Shown in pieces: positions 26,020 through 35,095 of a stretch of DNA of 41,258 bases (position 1 is its first letter; each line of letters begins with the position of its first letter). This DNA comes from Oceanococcus sp. (GTDB lineage Bacteria > Pseudomonadota > Gammaproteobacteria > Nevskiales > Oceanococcaceae): positions 1 to 41,258 of the forward strand of contig JASBUL010000099.1 of the NCBI GenBank assembly GCA_030147945.1, in the 5' to 3' direction. The translations under genes and the position numbers were made by a program. A model generated the notes under the pieces. It was not told where the DNA came from. It saw only the letters and a list, made by a program, of their open reading frames with translations, and ran no database searches.

Positions 26020-26037
26020 GGTACAACTCCTCATCAT
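26019..26037 (-). promoter_or_regulatory. phoX ribosome-binding site; candidate small RNA target
   Basis: On the minus strand ATGATGAGGAG (26037-26027) contains GAGGAG, 7 nt before the GTG start. The stretch pairs with CTCCTCATCGT at 15910-15920 of the candidate small RNA: nine Watson-Crick pairs, then one G-U and one A-U, 11 in a row. Pairing would cover the ribosome-binding site and the alternative ATG codons. Confidence 0.45.
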
Positions 26038-26104
26038 TGTGCGGGTTATCAATCCGCGCAAGGCTAGAGGCTGGTTGTGACCGTTTTATTGCCGTGCTGT
26101 GACG

Positions 26105-27052
26105 TCAGGCTGAACCCGGCAGAAAATCGAATGGCGTGGTCTCGTTTTCGGGCTGGCTGCGGCGACTGGTCACCAGCTCGGCCAGCTTGTTGATCCGCGC
26201 CGGCAGCCCGAGCAGTTTCTCGCGCAGACGCTCGCCGCTGTGCGACAAACCATGCGCGGCGGCGATGCGCCAGGTATCGAGCAGCTGGCTGACGATGATG
26301 GCGTAGTCGCGCGGGCCGTAAATTCCAGCACGGTGTGCGATATCCGACAGCTGGCGATAACCCGGGATGGTGTGGCCGGGCATGATCATCCGCGGCATGA
26401 CGGCCCAGGCCGCGCGCAGTGCACGGTCTGGATCGGCGTCCAGCAGCAGCGCGAAGGTGTCCCGGTAGAACTTGTGGTGACGCGACTCGTCTGCCGCCAC
26501 ACGGGAAAGAATGTGCTGCAGCTTGGGTTCATGCGGCGCAGCAAGGCGCGCCAGGTTGGCGTGAGAAAGCTGCGTCGCTTTCTCCTGCAGGCTGGTGTAG
26601 GCCACCAGGCGGTAGGGATCGGAATGCCACTGCGGATTGAAGCCCGCTTCGAGATACTGATACTGCAGCTTTTCCAGGGCCAGCATGTCAAAGACCTTGG
26701 CGTCACGTGCGTAGTCACGCAGGATGCAGCCATGACGGTCTTCCTCGGCCGTCCATACGTTGTTCCAGTATCCCCAGGCACTGTCCTCTCCGGTGTGCTG
26801 GGCGATCAGGCGATGGAAGTGTGGCAGGCCTTCTTCGGTCAGCAGGTTGAGGGCCAGACCGGCGCGCACCGACTGCGGGAGTTGGCGGGCGCGCTCGGCC
26901 AGTTCCTCGCGCTCCTCCGGGTCCAGCAACTGGGCCGGGAACCACAGGTTGCGCTGCTCGATATGGCGCTCGATGAGCGTTTCGATCTGCGGGCTGAGTG
27001 CGTTGAGCAGGCCCAGCTGCTCTCGAAGTTCCGGGCTGTGCGTGTGCGTCAT
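26105..27052 (-). CDS. Acyl-ACP desaturase
   Basis: A 315-residue soluble diiron enzyme of the acyl-ACP (stearoyl-type) desaturase family, which introduces a cis double bond into fatty acyl chains on ACP using O2 and reduced ferredoxin. The diiron ligands are visible: a Glu in TEEGLPHF (73-74), EEDRHG (103-108), Glu157 in LQEKATQ, and DESRHH (188-193). Start ATG at 27052 has GGAG 9 nt upstream. Its stop lies about 85 bp upstream of phoX on the same strand, with no terminator seen between, so the genes might be co-transcribed. It supplies unsaturated membrane lipids; both neighbours on this strand are iron enzymes. Confidence 0.92.
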   Translation of the reverse strand: MTHTHSPELREQLGLLNALSPQIETLIERHIEQRNLWFPAQLLDPEEREELAERARQLPQSVRAGLALNLLTEEGLPHFHRLIAQHTGEDSAWGYWNNVWTAEEDRHGCILRDYARDAKVFDMLALEKLQYQYLEAGFNPQWHSDPYRLVAYTSLQEKATQLSHANLARLAAPHEPKLQHILSRVAADESRHHKFYRDTFALLLDADPDRALRAAWAVMPRMIMPGHTIPGYRQLSDIAHRAGIYGPRDYAIIVSQLLDTWRIAAAHGLSHSGERLREKLLGLPARINKLAELVTSRRSQPENETTPFDFLPGSA

Positions 27053-27228
27053 GATGGTCTCCGCTGGGGGCTGGCCAGTGAAACATGGCTCTGATGCCGC
27101 GCATTGTCGCGCGCATTCATGGCGCGCTGATGACAGTCGCCATGGCGGCTGCCCTGAGTGGGTTGGCCCGCGAGGGCGTAGATCCCGGGTCGATCTGCGC
27201 CGGGGCTGCAGGCGGTTATTCTTGCACA

Positions 27229-28587
27229 GTGACCAAGCGTGTATATCCCATATCCCTGCAAGTGCCTGGCTGGCGACGCATCCTCGCGCTGGCCTGGCCC
27301 ATCGTGCTGGCCAACTGTGCGGCGCCGCTGCTCGGGCTTGTGGATACGGCGGTCATCGGCCACGCCGGCATGGTGCATGAGCTCGGCGCGATCGCCCTGG
27401 GCGCATTGATTTTCAGCTTTGTGTTCTGGGCTTTCGGCTTTCTACGTATGGGCACGACCGGCTTTGCCGCGCGGGCAGTCGGTTGTGGCGACAGCGCCGA
27501 AGCGCGAGCGGTGGCCATACGCGGACTGACGCTGGCCGCCGCTCTGGGTCTGCTGTTGCTGTTGTTGCAGGTTCCGATGCTGTGGCTGGCATTGAGCGTG
27601 TTTGAGGCCTCGCCAGCGGTCGAAGCGGCGGCGCACAGCTACGTCTCGATTCGCATCTGGAGTGCGCCGGCAACCCTGGCCGCGTATGTGATCAGTGGCT
27701 GGTTGATCGGTGTTGGACGCAGTGCCGATGTGCTGCGGATACAGCTGCTGCTCAACGCGTTGAACATGCTGCTTGATGTTGGCTTTGTCGCCCTGCTGGG
27801 CTGGGGTGTGCAGGGTATCGCGGCGGGCACCTTGATTGCCGAATGGCTGGCGCTGGCCTATGCCGTAGCTGTCGTGCGCAAGCAGTTGCTGGCCCGGCAC
27901 ACCGACAAGGACGTGTTTCTGGCCTGGACGCGGGTTTTTGAGCCCTCGGCTTTGCTGGCGTTCTTCAGCGCCAACCGTGATCTGATGATCCGCACCGTGC
28001 TCATGCTGTTGGCTTTCGCGGCCTTTACCAATGCCGGTGCGCGTTTCGGCGACAGCGTGCTGGCGGCCAACCATGTGTTGCTGCAGCTGATCAGCTTCAG
28101 CGCCTTTTTTCTGGACGGTTTCGCCTTTGCAGCCGAGGGCCTGATTGGTAAGGCCATCGGTGCCCGGCGGCGTGATGTCTTTGTGGCCGCGGTGCGTCAC
28201 TCGTCACGGCTGTCGGCGTTAACGGCCATGATGATCGCCGCTGTCGTGTACCTGGCGGGGCCGCAGTTGGTGGGGGTGTTGACGGACTTGCCGGCGGTGC
28301 GCCAACAGGCCGTGCAGATGCTGCCCTGGGCGGCGCTTTACATCGCGCTTTCGTTTGCCGCCTTCCAGCTTGACGGGATTTTCGTCGGCGCCTCACACAG
28401 CGCAGCGATGCGTGATGCCTCGCTGCTTTCGGTGCTGGGCTTTGCGCTGTGCTACCTGGCCTTCGGGGCTGACCGAGAGCCCCACCTGTTGTGGCTGGCG
28501 TTCGTGGCCTATGTGGTTCTGCGCGCGTTGACGCTGCTGTTGCGTTACCCCGGGTTATATCGGGCTGCGTTTGCGCGTGCTTCGTGA
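27229..28587 (+). CDS. MATE family efflux transporter (DinF-like)
   Basis: A cation-coupled multidrug/toxin exporter of the MATE family with 12 hydrophobic segments in two halves, about 452 residues. The first helix region WRRILALAWPIVLANCAAPLLGLVDTAVIGH and GTTGFAARAVGCGD are typical of the DinF branch, and the second half has ANHVLLQLISFSAFFLDGFAFAAEGLIGKAIG. The start is not certain: the GTG at 27229 gives a normal N-terminus (TKRVYPISLQVPGWRR), while an in-frame ATG at 27085 would add 48 unconserved residues. Its last 43 bases overlap the ogt gene on the opposite strand. Substrate unknown. Confidence 0.9.
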   Translation: MTKRVYPISLQVPGWRRILALAWPIVLANCAAPLLGLVDTAVIGHAGMVHELGAIALGALIFSFVFWAFGFLRMGTTGFAARAVGCGDSAEARAVAIRGLTLAAALGLLLLLLQVPMLWLALSVFEASPAVEAAAHSYVSIRIWSAPATLAAYVISGWLIGVGRSADVLRIQLLLNALNMLLDVGFVALLGWGVQGIAAGTLIAEWLALAYAVAVVRKQLLARHTDKDVFLAWTRVFEPSALLAFFSANRDLMIRTVLMLLAFAAFTNAGARFGDSVLAANHVLLQLISFSAFFLDGFAFAAEGLIGKAIGARRRDVFVAAVRHSSRLSALTAMMIAAVVYLAGPQLVGVLTDLPAVRQQAVQMLPWAALYIALSFAAFQLDGIFVGASHSAAMRDASLLSVLGFALCYLAFGADREPHLLWLAFVAYVVLRALTLLLRYPGLYRAAFARAS

Positions 28588-29039
28588 GCGAGCAGCCACT
28601 GCTTGGCTGCGAGCCCACCGGCAAAACCTGTCAGTGCGCCGTTACTGCCGATCACGCGATGGCACGGAATAACCACCGGCAGGGGATTGCGCGCGCACGC
28701 GGTGCCTACCGCTCGCGCCGCGCGAGGCTTATTCAGCACCCGGGCCAGCTCAGCGTAGCTGCGCGTCTGGCCAAAGGGAATTGCGCCGAGCTGTTTCAGC
28801 ACCTCGGACTGAAATGCGCTCACTTGCGGCGCCAGCGCCAGTTCGAAGCTGTGGCGGCGTCCGCCGAAATAGTCCTCGAGCTGTTCGGCAGCCTGTATGA
28901 AAAGCGTGTCGTTGCGCTGCCACTGTGACGGTGCTGGCGCCGCCTCGCCGTCTACCGGGAACTGGATCTGGCGCAGGCCCAGCGCATCGGCGGCGAGCAG
29001 CAGCGGGCCGATCGGGCTCGAAAAATAGGTGTAGTTCAT
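28545..29039 (-). CDS. ogt: O6-methylguanine-DNA methyltransferase
   Basis: A suicide DNA repair protein of 164 residues that moves the methyl group from O6-methylguanine to its own cysteine. The active-site motif VVIPCHRVI is present with Cys126, preceded by FGQTRSYAELA (the DNA-binding helix region) and AVGTACARNP. The start ATG at 29039 has AAGGA upstream and overlaps the AdaA-AlkA stop by ATGA, so the two repair proteins are co-translated. It converges on and overlaps the MATE gene by 43 bp. It supplies the function that E. coli Ada carries in its own C-terminal domain. Confidence 0.95.
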   Translation of the reverse strand: MNYTYFSSPIGPLLLAADALGLRQIQFPVDGEAAPAPSQWQRNDTLFIQAAEQLEDYFGGRRHSFELALAPQVSAFQSEVLKQLGAIPFGQTRSYAELARVLNKPRAARAVGTACARNPLPVVIPCHRVIGSNGALTGFAGGLAAKQWLLAHEARANAARYNPG

Positions 29040-30505
29040 GTGTTTGTCCTTGCCTGTTGATCGCTCGCGTGTTGCCACAATGTCATGACCGCATAGGCGC
29101 GCCACGGTTGCCAGCACTGTGAACGCACTTCCGCTTCATGGGCGCTCAGTGGAGCGCCGTCTCCCAGGGCTTTGCGCAACACGATATCGCCGGCGGGGAA
29201 GGCGTCGGGATGCTTGAATGCGCGCAGGCGGATGTAGGCCCGGGTCCACGGCCCAATACCGGGCAAGCTGTCCAGTTGGCTGTCAATCTCGTCGGCATGC
29301 CCATTGTCGAGATCCAGCTGGCCGCTGCTGACAGCCTGGGCCAAGGCTTTGAGGGTGGTGACCCGTTGACCGGTCAGACCAAGCTGATCCAGCGGCGTGG
29401 CCAGAATGCTGGCGGCATCGGGAAACAGCAGGCGCGGGGTGCAACTGGCGTCCGGCAGACGATGGGCGCAGCGCTCAACCAGGCGTTGCGTCAGCGTGCG
29501 CGCGGCGGCCACGCTGACCTGCTGACCAAGCACGGCGCGGACGCACAGCTCGAAGCGGTCCCAGCATCCTGGCACTCGCAGACCGCGATGCGCCTCGACG
29601 GCTGGCGCCAGCAGCGCATCCCGGGCCAGGTGGCTGGCGATGTCGACCGGTGCGGCATCAAGGTCGAGCAGCTGACGGGCGCGTTGCACTGCCGGATACA
29701 AGGCATCGCTGTGCGGGTGGCTGAGGGTCAGCACAAAGCACTGGCCGCGAGCGTCGTGTTGCAGGCTGACGTGCCCGGCCTGACCGGCCCAGGCGAAGCT
29801 GCGGGAGTAGGTTTCGCCGTGCAGACATTCGATGCCGTCAATGGCGCGGCGCGCCAGAAATTCGCGCAGGGCAGTCCAGTCCAGCGGGCTGCGGTAGCGT
29901 AATTTCAGGCTGTAGCCTGAGTGTGCTGGCGCGTGCTGACGCCGGATCTGCGAGGGGCTGAGTTTATACACGCGCTGGAATGCGGCGTTAAAGCGCCGCA
30001 CGCTGCTGAAGCCCGCGGCCAGGGCGATGTCCTGCATGGGCATGGATGAATCGCTGATCAGGCGCTTGGCGAACAGCGTACGCCGGGTCAGCGCGACCGC
30101 GTTCGGACTGGTGCCGAGCTGGTGCATGAAAAGGCGGCGCAAATGGCGGTCGCTGATACCCAGTTTGCAGGCCAGAGCGGACACGCTGCCGCGGTCCAGG
30201 GCGCCTTCATCAATCAGCGCCAGCGCGGCCTGCAGCAGCGGCGGGTGCTGCGGCCAGTACGGGTTGTCCGGAGCCAGTTCGGGGCGGCAACGCAGGCATG
30301 GCCGGTAACCCTGTTCAGCGGCAGCCGCGGCGCTGGGGAAAAACTGTACGTTCTCCGGCCGGGGCAGACGCACCGGGCAGATGGTGCGGCAGAAAATTCC
30401 GGTGGTGCGCACCGCAATGAAGAAGCGGCCGTCAAAGCGCGGGTCGCGGGCCAGGCGGGCGCGCTCGCAAGCGGCATGATCCAGAGGTGCGACAGGGCTG
30501 TTCAT
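29036..30505 (-). CDS. AdaA-AlkA bifunctional regulator/DNA glycosylase
   Basis: A fusion of 489 residues. Residues 1-80 are the Ada phosphotriester-sensing domain with four zinc cysteines (C39, C43, C70, C73); C39 is the expected methyl acceptor, in FCRTICP. Next is an AraC-type helix-turn-helix (roughly 90-190, with MQDIALAAGFSSVRRFNAAFQRVY). The rest is an AlkA 3-methyladenine glycosylase: AlkA N-domain, then HhH-GPD with LPGIGPWTRAYIRLRAF and an Asp in FPAGDIVLRKAL that fits the catalytic residue. On methylation it would activate its own operon and ogt. The ATG at 30505 is chosen because the Ada fold starts there; the frame is open further upstream without family similarity. Confidence 0.93.
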   Translation of the reverse strand: MNSPVAPLDHAACERARLARDPRFDGRFFIAVRTTGIFCRTICPVRLPRPENVQFFPSAAAAAEQGYRPCLRCRPELAPDNPYWPQHPPLLQAALALIDEGALDRGSVSALACKLGISDRHLRRLFMHQLGTSPNAVALTRRTLFAKRLISDSSMPMQDIALAAGFSSVRRFNAAFQRVYKLSPSQIRRQHAPAHSGYSLKLRYRSPLDWTALREFLARRAIDGIECLHGETYSRSFAWAGQAGHVSLQHDARGQCFVLTLSHPHSDALYPAVQRARQLLDLDAAPVDIASHLARDALLAPAVEAHRGLRVPGCWDRFELCVRAVLGQQVSVAAARTLTQRLVERCAHRLPDASCTPRLLFPDAASILATPLDQLGLTGQRVTTLKALAQAVSSGQLDLDNGHADEIDSQLDSLPGIGPWTRAYIRLRAFKHPDAFPAGDIVLRKALGDGAPLSAHEAEVRSQCWQPWRAYAVMTLWQHASDQQARTNT

Positions 30506-30700
30506 GGGCCCAGCATAACCTCCGTGCGCGCCTGGTTCTGGATGTTTTCGGACATGGTGAAAGCCATCCCCGAGGTGCGCCGACCGCCCCGGATGCGCGC
30601 GATATGTTGTTGAGTAGACAATCGTTATGGCGCCACACGCCGGTCGAAAATGCACATATGCATTAAAATCGTCGGCTTATTGACGAGAAAAGCTGCACTG

Positions 30701-32791
30701 ATGCCCTTTCTGGACGTTTTGTATGAGCGCTACGGTCGGTTGACGGTCGGATTCTGGCTGACGCTGGTCCTGTTCGCGATCATCTGCTGCTGCGGTTTGT
30801 TCATTCTGAGTGAGCTGGTTCTGGGGCCGGCCATTGCCCAGTTGCCATATTCGGCGAGTTCCGATCAGGTCCTGGATGTGCTGTTTCCCTGGTTCGTGGT
30901 TTTCGCCATCGTGGCGATCGTCTCGGCCGGCGGGCTGATTCGCTTCGGGTTGGTCGCGCCGGTGCTGCAGCGTCGCCGTGAGCTTGAGGCCGATCTTGCC
31001 AGTGCACCACCGCGTGAGCAGATCGAAACTCTCAGCGAGCAAAAGGCCCGTCTGGGGGATCAGCTTGACGCCGTGCTCGACGACAACATGGTGTTGCGCG
31101 ATGAGGCAGCCGAGCTGCGGCGCAGTGTTGCGTTGGCGCAAGATGTGCAGCGTGCGCTGGTGGCAAATTCCAACGAGGCCTTGCTGCTGGTCGGCACGGA
31201 TGCCTGTGTGCGCCAGGTGTCCAGCCCGATGGCGGCGCTGCTCAAGATTCGGGTGCAGGATGCGCCGTCGCAACCGGCAGCCGAGCTGGTCAAGGTCTTT
31301 GACGCAAGCAAGGAGCGACCGTTCGAGTATCCGCTCAAACGTCTGGTTGAGGATGCCATCGCCCAGGCTTCGTCGATTCCCAAATTGCACGATGTGGTTC
31401 TGGTTGACCAAAGCGGCACGGAACATCGCGTCATGCTGAGCGTTCAGGCCATGCAGGACCGCCACAATGCGGTCTGCGGTGCGCTGGTGCGGGTGGATGG
31501 TCATGACAGTGGCGCGGGCGGCAAGTCGGATGCGCGCGGGGGCGGCAAGGGCGGCAGCATGGCCGGGCTGCCGGGGCGCAACGTCTTCGATACCCGGGTC
31601 GCAGAGTTGATGTCGATCGCCAAGGCGCAGGATGTCGAGCATTGCCTGGCCCTGATCGCCTTCGACAACATTTCAGATGTGTATCAGGCGCACGGTTACT
31701 GGGCTGTCGAGGAACTGCTGTGGCAGCTGGCCCAGCTGATCAAGGACGAGTTCGGCAGTGCGGTGGAGCTGTTCCACGCCAGCACCATGCATTTTGCCGT
31801 GCTTCAGGCATTCGACAGTCCCGAGCGGGTCGAGGTACGAGCGGAGCGTTTGCGCAAGCTTGTTGAGGCCCACGAATTCCGCTGGAACAAGCGCGCTTAC
31901 CGGGCCACCATCACGGTGGCCTTGTCCGCGCTGAATCAGAGCACCGAGAGCATGACCCGGCTGGTCAACGACTGCGATCAGGAGTTGCGTGAAGCCCGCG
32001 CGCTGGGCGGCAACCGGGTGAGCCTGCAGCTGAGTGACGAAGTCGAAACCATGGCTCGATCAATTGATGAGCGCCTGGTGACCTGGCTGGCCATGGATGA
32101 CGAAGAAACGCGTCTGCAGATGCAGTCTTTCGAGGTGTTTGCCGGCAAGGACGCAAAACCCTGGATTGCGACCCAGATCCGGGTCGAGATGGAAGATGGT
32201 TTCTGGGCCGATCCTGGCGCGTTTCTGACCTCCGCGGCACGCGTCGGGCTGTTGCCGAAAATCGATGTCTGGCTGGTCAGCCGCGTGCTCTCTGCCATGC
32301 GCGCGGCAGAGGCGCTGAGCAACACGCATGGGCCCGTCATCGTGCCCTTGCATATTCAGTCCGTGGGGGATGAGGGTTTCCTCGAAACCCTGCGTGATCT
32401 GGTCCTGGATTCCGGTGTGTCGAATGAGCGTTTGATATTCGCCCTGGATGATTTCGATTGTGCCAGCCACGCATCCAGCGCCACCGCGTTTGTTGAAGCT
32501 TTGCGGACATCCGGTTTCGGCTTTGCCTTGAGCGGTGCGCGCGTGGCCTCGCTGGGGCATGGCATGGGCACGCTCAAGCCGCGCGTGGTCGGCCTGCATC
32601 CCACCACCTATCAGGATGACAATCAGGCCCGCCTGGAAGCCAGTCTGAATTACGTGCGGGCGATGGGTGAGGCGCAAGGCTTTGTGCCGGCAGTGCTTGA
32701 GCCGGTTGACGACAACAGCCACATGGCCCTGGTCAATGCCGGTGTTCAGCTGGTGGCGCGCACCACGCTGGGCGTCGGGCCGCTGTACTGA
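30701..32791 (+). CDS. Membrane protein with degenerate GGDEF and EAL domains
   Basis: A 696-residue inner-membrane protein with two transmembrane segments (about 15-40 and 61-82), a coiled coil (90-150), a PAS-like region (155-255) and a Gly-rich linker (262-285). A GGDEF-like domain follows, with the signature replaced (FHASTMHFAVL in place of the GGDEF loop), then an EAL-like domain in which EAL is replaced around IATQIRVE and the DDFG and FEITE motifs are lost. Catalysis of cyclic di-GMP synthesis or breakdown is therefore unlikely; it may bind a ligand or protein partner instead. The ATG at 30701 begins MPFLDVLYERYG. It is convergent with a STAS gene and near a FimV-like gene, which suggests a role in polarity or motility. 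Confidence 0.8.
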   Translation: MPFLDVLYERYGRLTVGFWLTLVLFAIICCCGLFILSELVLGPAIAQLPYSASSDQVLDVLFPWFVVFAIVAIVSAGGLIRFGLVAPVLQRRRELEADLASAPPREQIETLSEQKARLGDQLDAVLDDNMVLRDEAAELRRSVALAQDVQRALVANSNEALLLVGTDACVRQVSSPMAALLKIRVQDAPSQPAAELVKVFDASKERPFEYPLKRLVEDAIAQASSIPKLHDVVLVDQSGTEHRVMLSVQAMQDRHNAVCGALVRVDGHDSGAGGKSDARGGGKGGSMAGLPGRNVFDTRVAELMSIAKAQDVEHCLALIAFDNISDVYQAHGYWAVEELLWQLAQLIKDEFGSAVELFHASTMHFAVLQAFDSPERVEVRAERLRKLVEAHEFRWNKRAYRATITVALSALNQSTESMTRLVNDCDQELREARALGGNRVSLQLSDEVETMARSIDERLVTWLAMDDEETRLQMQSFEVFAGKDAKPWIATQIRVEMEDGFWADPGAFLTSAARVGLLPKIDVWLVSRVLSAMRAAEALSNTHGPVIVPLHIQSVGDEGFLETLRDLVLDSGVSNERLIFALDDFDCASHASSATAFVEALRTSGFGFALSGARVASLGHGMGTLKPRVVGLHPTTYQDDNQARLEASLNYVRAMGEAQGFVPAVLEPVDDNSHMALVNAGVQLVARTTLGVGPLY

Positions 32792-32794
32792 AAC

Positions 32795-33130
32795 TCAGCT
32801 GATCTGAACGTCGCCGTCGAAGTGCTCGATCGGGATAACCGTGTCCATGCGCAGGAACTGAAACATGTCGGCCGGTTGGCCGGACAGTTTCACGATCTTG
32901 ATCGGAACATTAGCGCGCTTGGCCAGTTTGCCCAGATAGGCAATCAGGCCGATGCCGGTTGAATCCACAGAACGCAACTGACTGGCATCCAGGATAAACG
33001 CCTTGGCGGGTTCATCCTTGACCACGGATTCGAATTCCGCGCGCAAGTCATGAAATTGTTGGCTGTCCAGTGTCTGCGGAAACCGGATGGACACCAGTCC
33101 ATCGTCGTCTTTCTCGTACCAGCTGCTCAT
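32795..33130 (-). CDS. STAS domain anti-anti-sigma factor
   Basis: A 111-residue STAS protein, the fold of SpoIIAA-type anti-anti-sigma factors and similar switch proteins. The core motif LRSVDSTGIGLIAYLGKLAKR carries Ser57, the position normally phosphorylated by a partner kinase. No kinase or phosphatase gene is nearby. It lies 49 bp downstream of the FimV-like gene on the same strand and may share its transcript. The ATG at 33130 is the likely start. Its end is 3 bp from the end of the convergent degenerate GGDEF-EAL gene. Confidence 0.9.
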   Translation of the reverse strand: MSSWYEKDDDGLVSIRFPQTLDSQQFHDLRAEFESVVKDEPAKAFILDASQLRSVDSTGIGLIAYLGKLAKRANVPIKIVKLSGQPADMFQFLRMDTVIPIEHFDGDVQIS

Positions 33131-33179
33131 GTGCGATAACCCCCATTACCGGTTGAGCGGTGAGTTTGAAACCTAGCGA

Positions 33180-35027
33180 CTAGTCATCCGATGACGATTT
33201 GAGTCCTGACAAAATGGTGTTGGCCTGCGCCAAGTTTCCACGCTCAAAGAACGCTTCCGCGACCTTGAGTTGACGTTGTGAATCCGAAGGCAGGCTTTTG
33301 CGACGCAGTTTGTTGATCTTGTCGCGCAAACGCCGCTGCTCAAACTCTGACGGCTGTGAGTCAGCGGGGTTCAAAGGCGGATTATAAGGTGTCTTCGCAA
33401 CCGTCGTGTCAGCATCCGTTGATTTTGCTACCACGCTGTGTTTGGGCGCGCTGTCGGCCAGTTCGGCGGCGATACGTTCGGCCTGTTCGATACGCCCGCG
33501 TTCCAGCTGGGCCTGAGCGACCTGGGCCTGGCGCTGGATATCCGGGTCAGCGGACTGAAGGGCGCTGGCGAGCTGCTTGCGGATGCGCGCCGAGGTTCGC
33601 AGTTGCTCTTTCGATGGTGTTTCGGCGCTCGCTGTGCTGAGCGCATGCACAGCCGGACGCGCGCGCTGGGCTTGTCCGCGGGGCGCTGCCTGGTCACTGT
33701 TGCGCTGACGACGCCACAGCCAGATTGCCGCCGCAGCCAGCGCCGCGAGCAGCCACAACCACCAGGAAGATTTGCTGGGTGCGGGGGCATCAGAGACCCC
33801 ATTAGCCGGAGCAGGCGCGGCCTGCTGCGGGTTCGCAGCGGCTTGTTCTTGCTGCGCTGCAGCCTGTGTCAGGGGAGGCTGCGCAGACGTCTGCTCAGGA
33901 CGCTCGCTGAGTTCGTTCGGCGCTGCCACGTGTGCATCCGCGACAGCTGTCGCCGGTGCCGCTGCGGGCTCGGCAGGCGTTTGCTCCACTGCGGGAGCTG
34001 CCTGCCTGACCTCAGTTTGCACGGGCGCCGGCTTCGGTGGCTCGATATCTGGCCGGCTGTTGCGCGTCGCGGGTCTGCTGCTGCCCAGGGTCCAGTCGGC
34101 CTTGAACAGCACGGGTTCCTGTGCTTCCAGCGCCTTCAGCTTGGGCGTCAGGTCGATCGGCCGAATTGCCTCGTAGCTGGGGAACTCCATGGTCAGCGCC
34201 CAAAGCTTGCCGCGGGTGTAGCGCGCACGCGGCAGAAACGGTGGTGGGCCGGTGTTGGCGACGCGAGGCGTGCGACGAGGCGCCGCCGGGCTGTCACTGA
34301 GGAGATTGTCGACGCGCGCAGAGGTCCGGATGTCCGTCAGGCTTGGAATGCGCAGGGTCACGCCGGCTTTGAGCGCATGCGCATCACCGAAGAAGGCATG
34401 CGGATTGGCCTGCATCAGGGCGCCGGCCATCTGGGCCAGCGGTATCGAGCTGTCAGGGCGCACCTGCTGGGCGATGCGAGAGAGTGATTCACCAGCGCGC
34501 ACGGGGCCGTAGTACTGCGCCACACGGCGTACTGTTGGTGTTGCGATCATGCGCTGTTGCGGGCGTGCCGAGGGTGCGCTGGCGTATTGCGCGTTGGTCG
34601 GCAGATCCAGCAGCAGGTCAATTTTGCGAACCAGGACCTGCTTGTTGTTACGCAGTTCGAGCAGCAGGGTCAGAATCGGCTCGGTGATCGGGCGCTGTGT
34701 TTCGATGACCACATAAGGGTCGGCATCGTTCTCTCGGCGCCAGCGTACGCGCAGATCGTCAGGTCGGTTGTTTGGTGCGCTCAGACCGTAAGCGGCGTAG
34801 GCCTGGTCAGGCAGCAGGCGCAGTCGGAATTGCTCCGGGCGCGGATACCCGGCGGCCTCGGTCACCGGAACGTGCACCTGCAGCGGCTCGGACAGATAGC
34901 TGAGCATCTGCGGTTCGCCGAGTGTCAAGGCGTGAACATCACTGCTCAGCACAATCGCCACGGCGCAGGTCACGGTCCGCCCGTACCGGACCACGGCGTT
35001 TGTCAGTGTGCGATCGGTTTTTGTCAC
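33180..35027 (-). CDS. FimV-like LysM membrane protein
   Basis: A 615-residue protein resembling FimV/TspA, which anchors type IV pilus and polarity factors. It has a signal peptide ending DVHA (1-33), the N-terminal FimV region (LTLGEPQMLSYLSEPLQVHVPV), a LysM peptidoglycan-binding domain (173-228), a long Pro/Ala/Gln-rich linker (320-420), one membrane helix (SWWLWLLAALAAAAIWLW, 421-438) and a cytosolic tail with TPR-like helical repeats near the end. The protein is shorter than P. aeruginosa FimV. I choose the GTG at 35027 with GGGGGAG just upstream; an in-frame ATG at 35063 is possible. No other pilus genes are in the window. Confidence 0.85.
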   Translation of the reverse strand: MTKTDRTLTNAVVRYGRTVTCAVAIVLSSDVHALTLGEPQMLSYLSEPLQVHVPVTEAAGYPRPEQFRLRLLPDQAYAAYGLSAPNNRPDDLRVRWRRENDADPYVVIETQRPITEPILTLLLELRNNKQVLVRKIDLLLDLPTNAQYASAPSARPQQRMIATPTVRRVAQYYGPVRAGESLSRIAQQVRPDSSIPLAQMAGALMQANPHAFFGDAHALKAGVTLRIPSLTDIRTSARVDNLLSDSPAAPRRTPRVANTGPPPFLPRARYTRGKLWALTMEFPSYEAIRPIDLTPKLKALEAQEPVLFKADWTLGSSRPATRNSRPDIEPPKPAPVQTEVRQAAPAVEQTPAEPAAAPATAVADAHVAAPNELSERPEQTSAQPPLTQAAAQQEQAAANPQQAAPAPANGVSDAPAPSKSSWWLWLLAALAAAAIWLWRRQRNSDQAAPRGQAQRARPAVHALSTASAETPSKEQLRTSARIRKQLASALQSADPDIQRQAQVAQAQLERGRIEQAERIAAELADSAPKHSVVAKSTDADTTVAKTPYNPPLNPADSQPSEFEQRRLRDKINKLRRKSLPSDSQRQLKVAEAFFERGNLAQANTILSGLKSSSDD

Positions 35028-35095
35028 AGTCTCCCCCAGCACCGCCCCAGTGCCATGGCGCATTGTAAGCCGCGGCGTGCGCCGCCGCGACCCCG

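Noticed and set aside
24148..26067. A 639-codon open frame on the plus strand opposite phoX
   Set aside because: Its translation has no recognisable domain, and the minus-strand frame has a Tat signal, a strong ribosome-binding site and all PhoX motifs. Long antisense frames are common in GC-rich DNA.
26040..26104. Pho box upstream of phoX
   Set aside because: Two GTCACA copies are present, but spacing and flanks match the PhoB consensus poorly (about half the positions).
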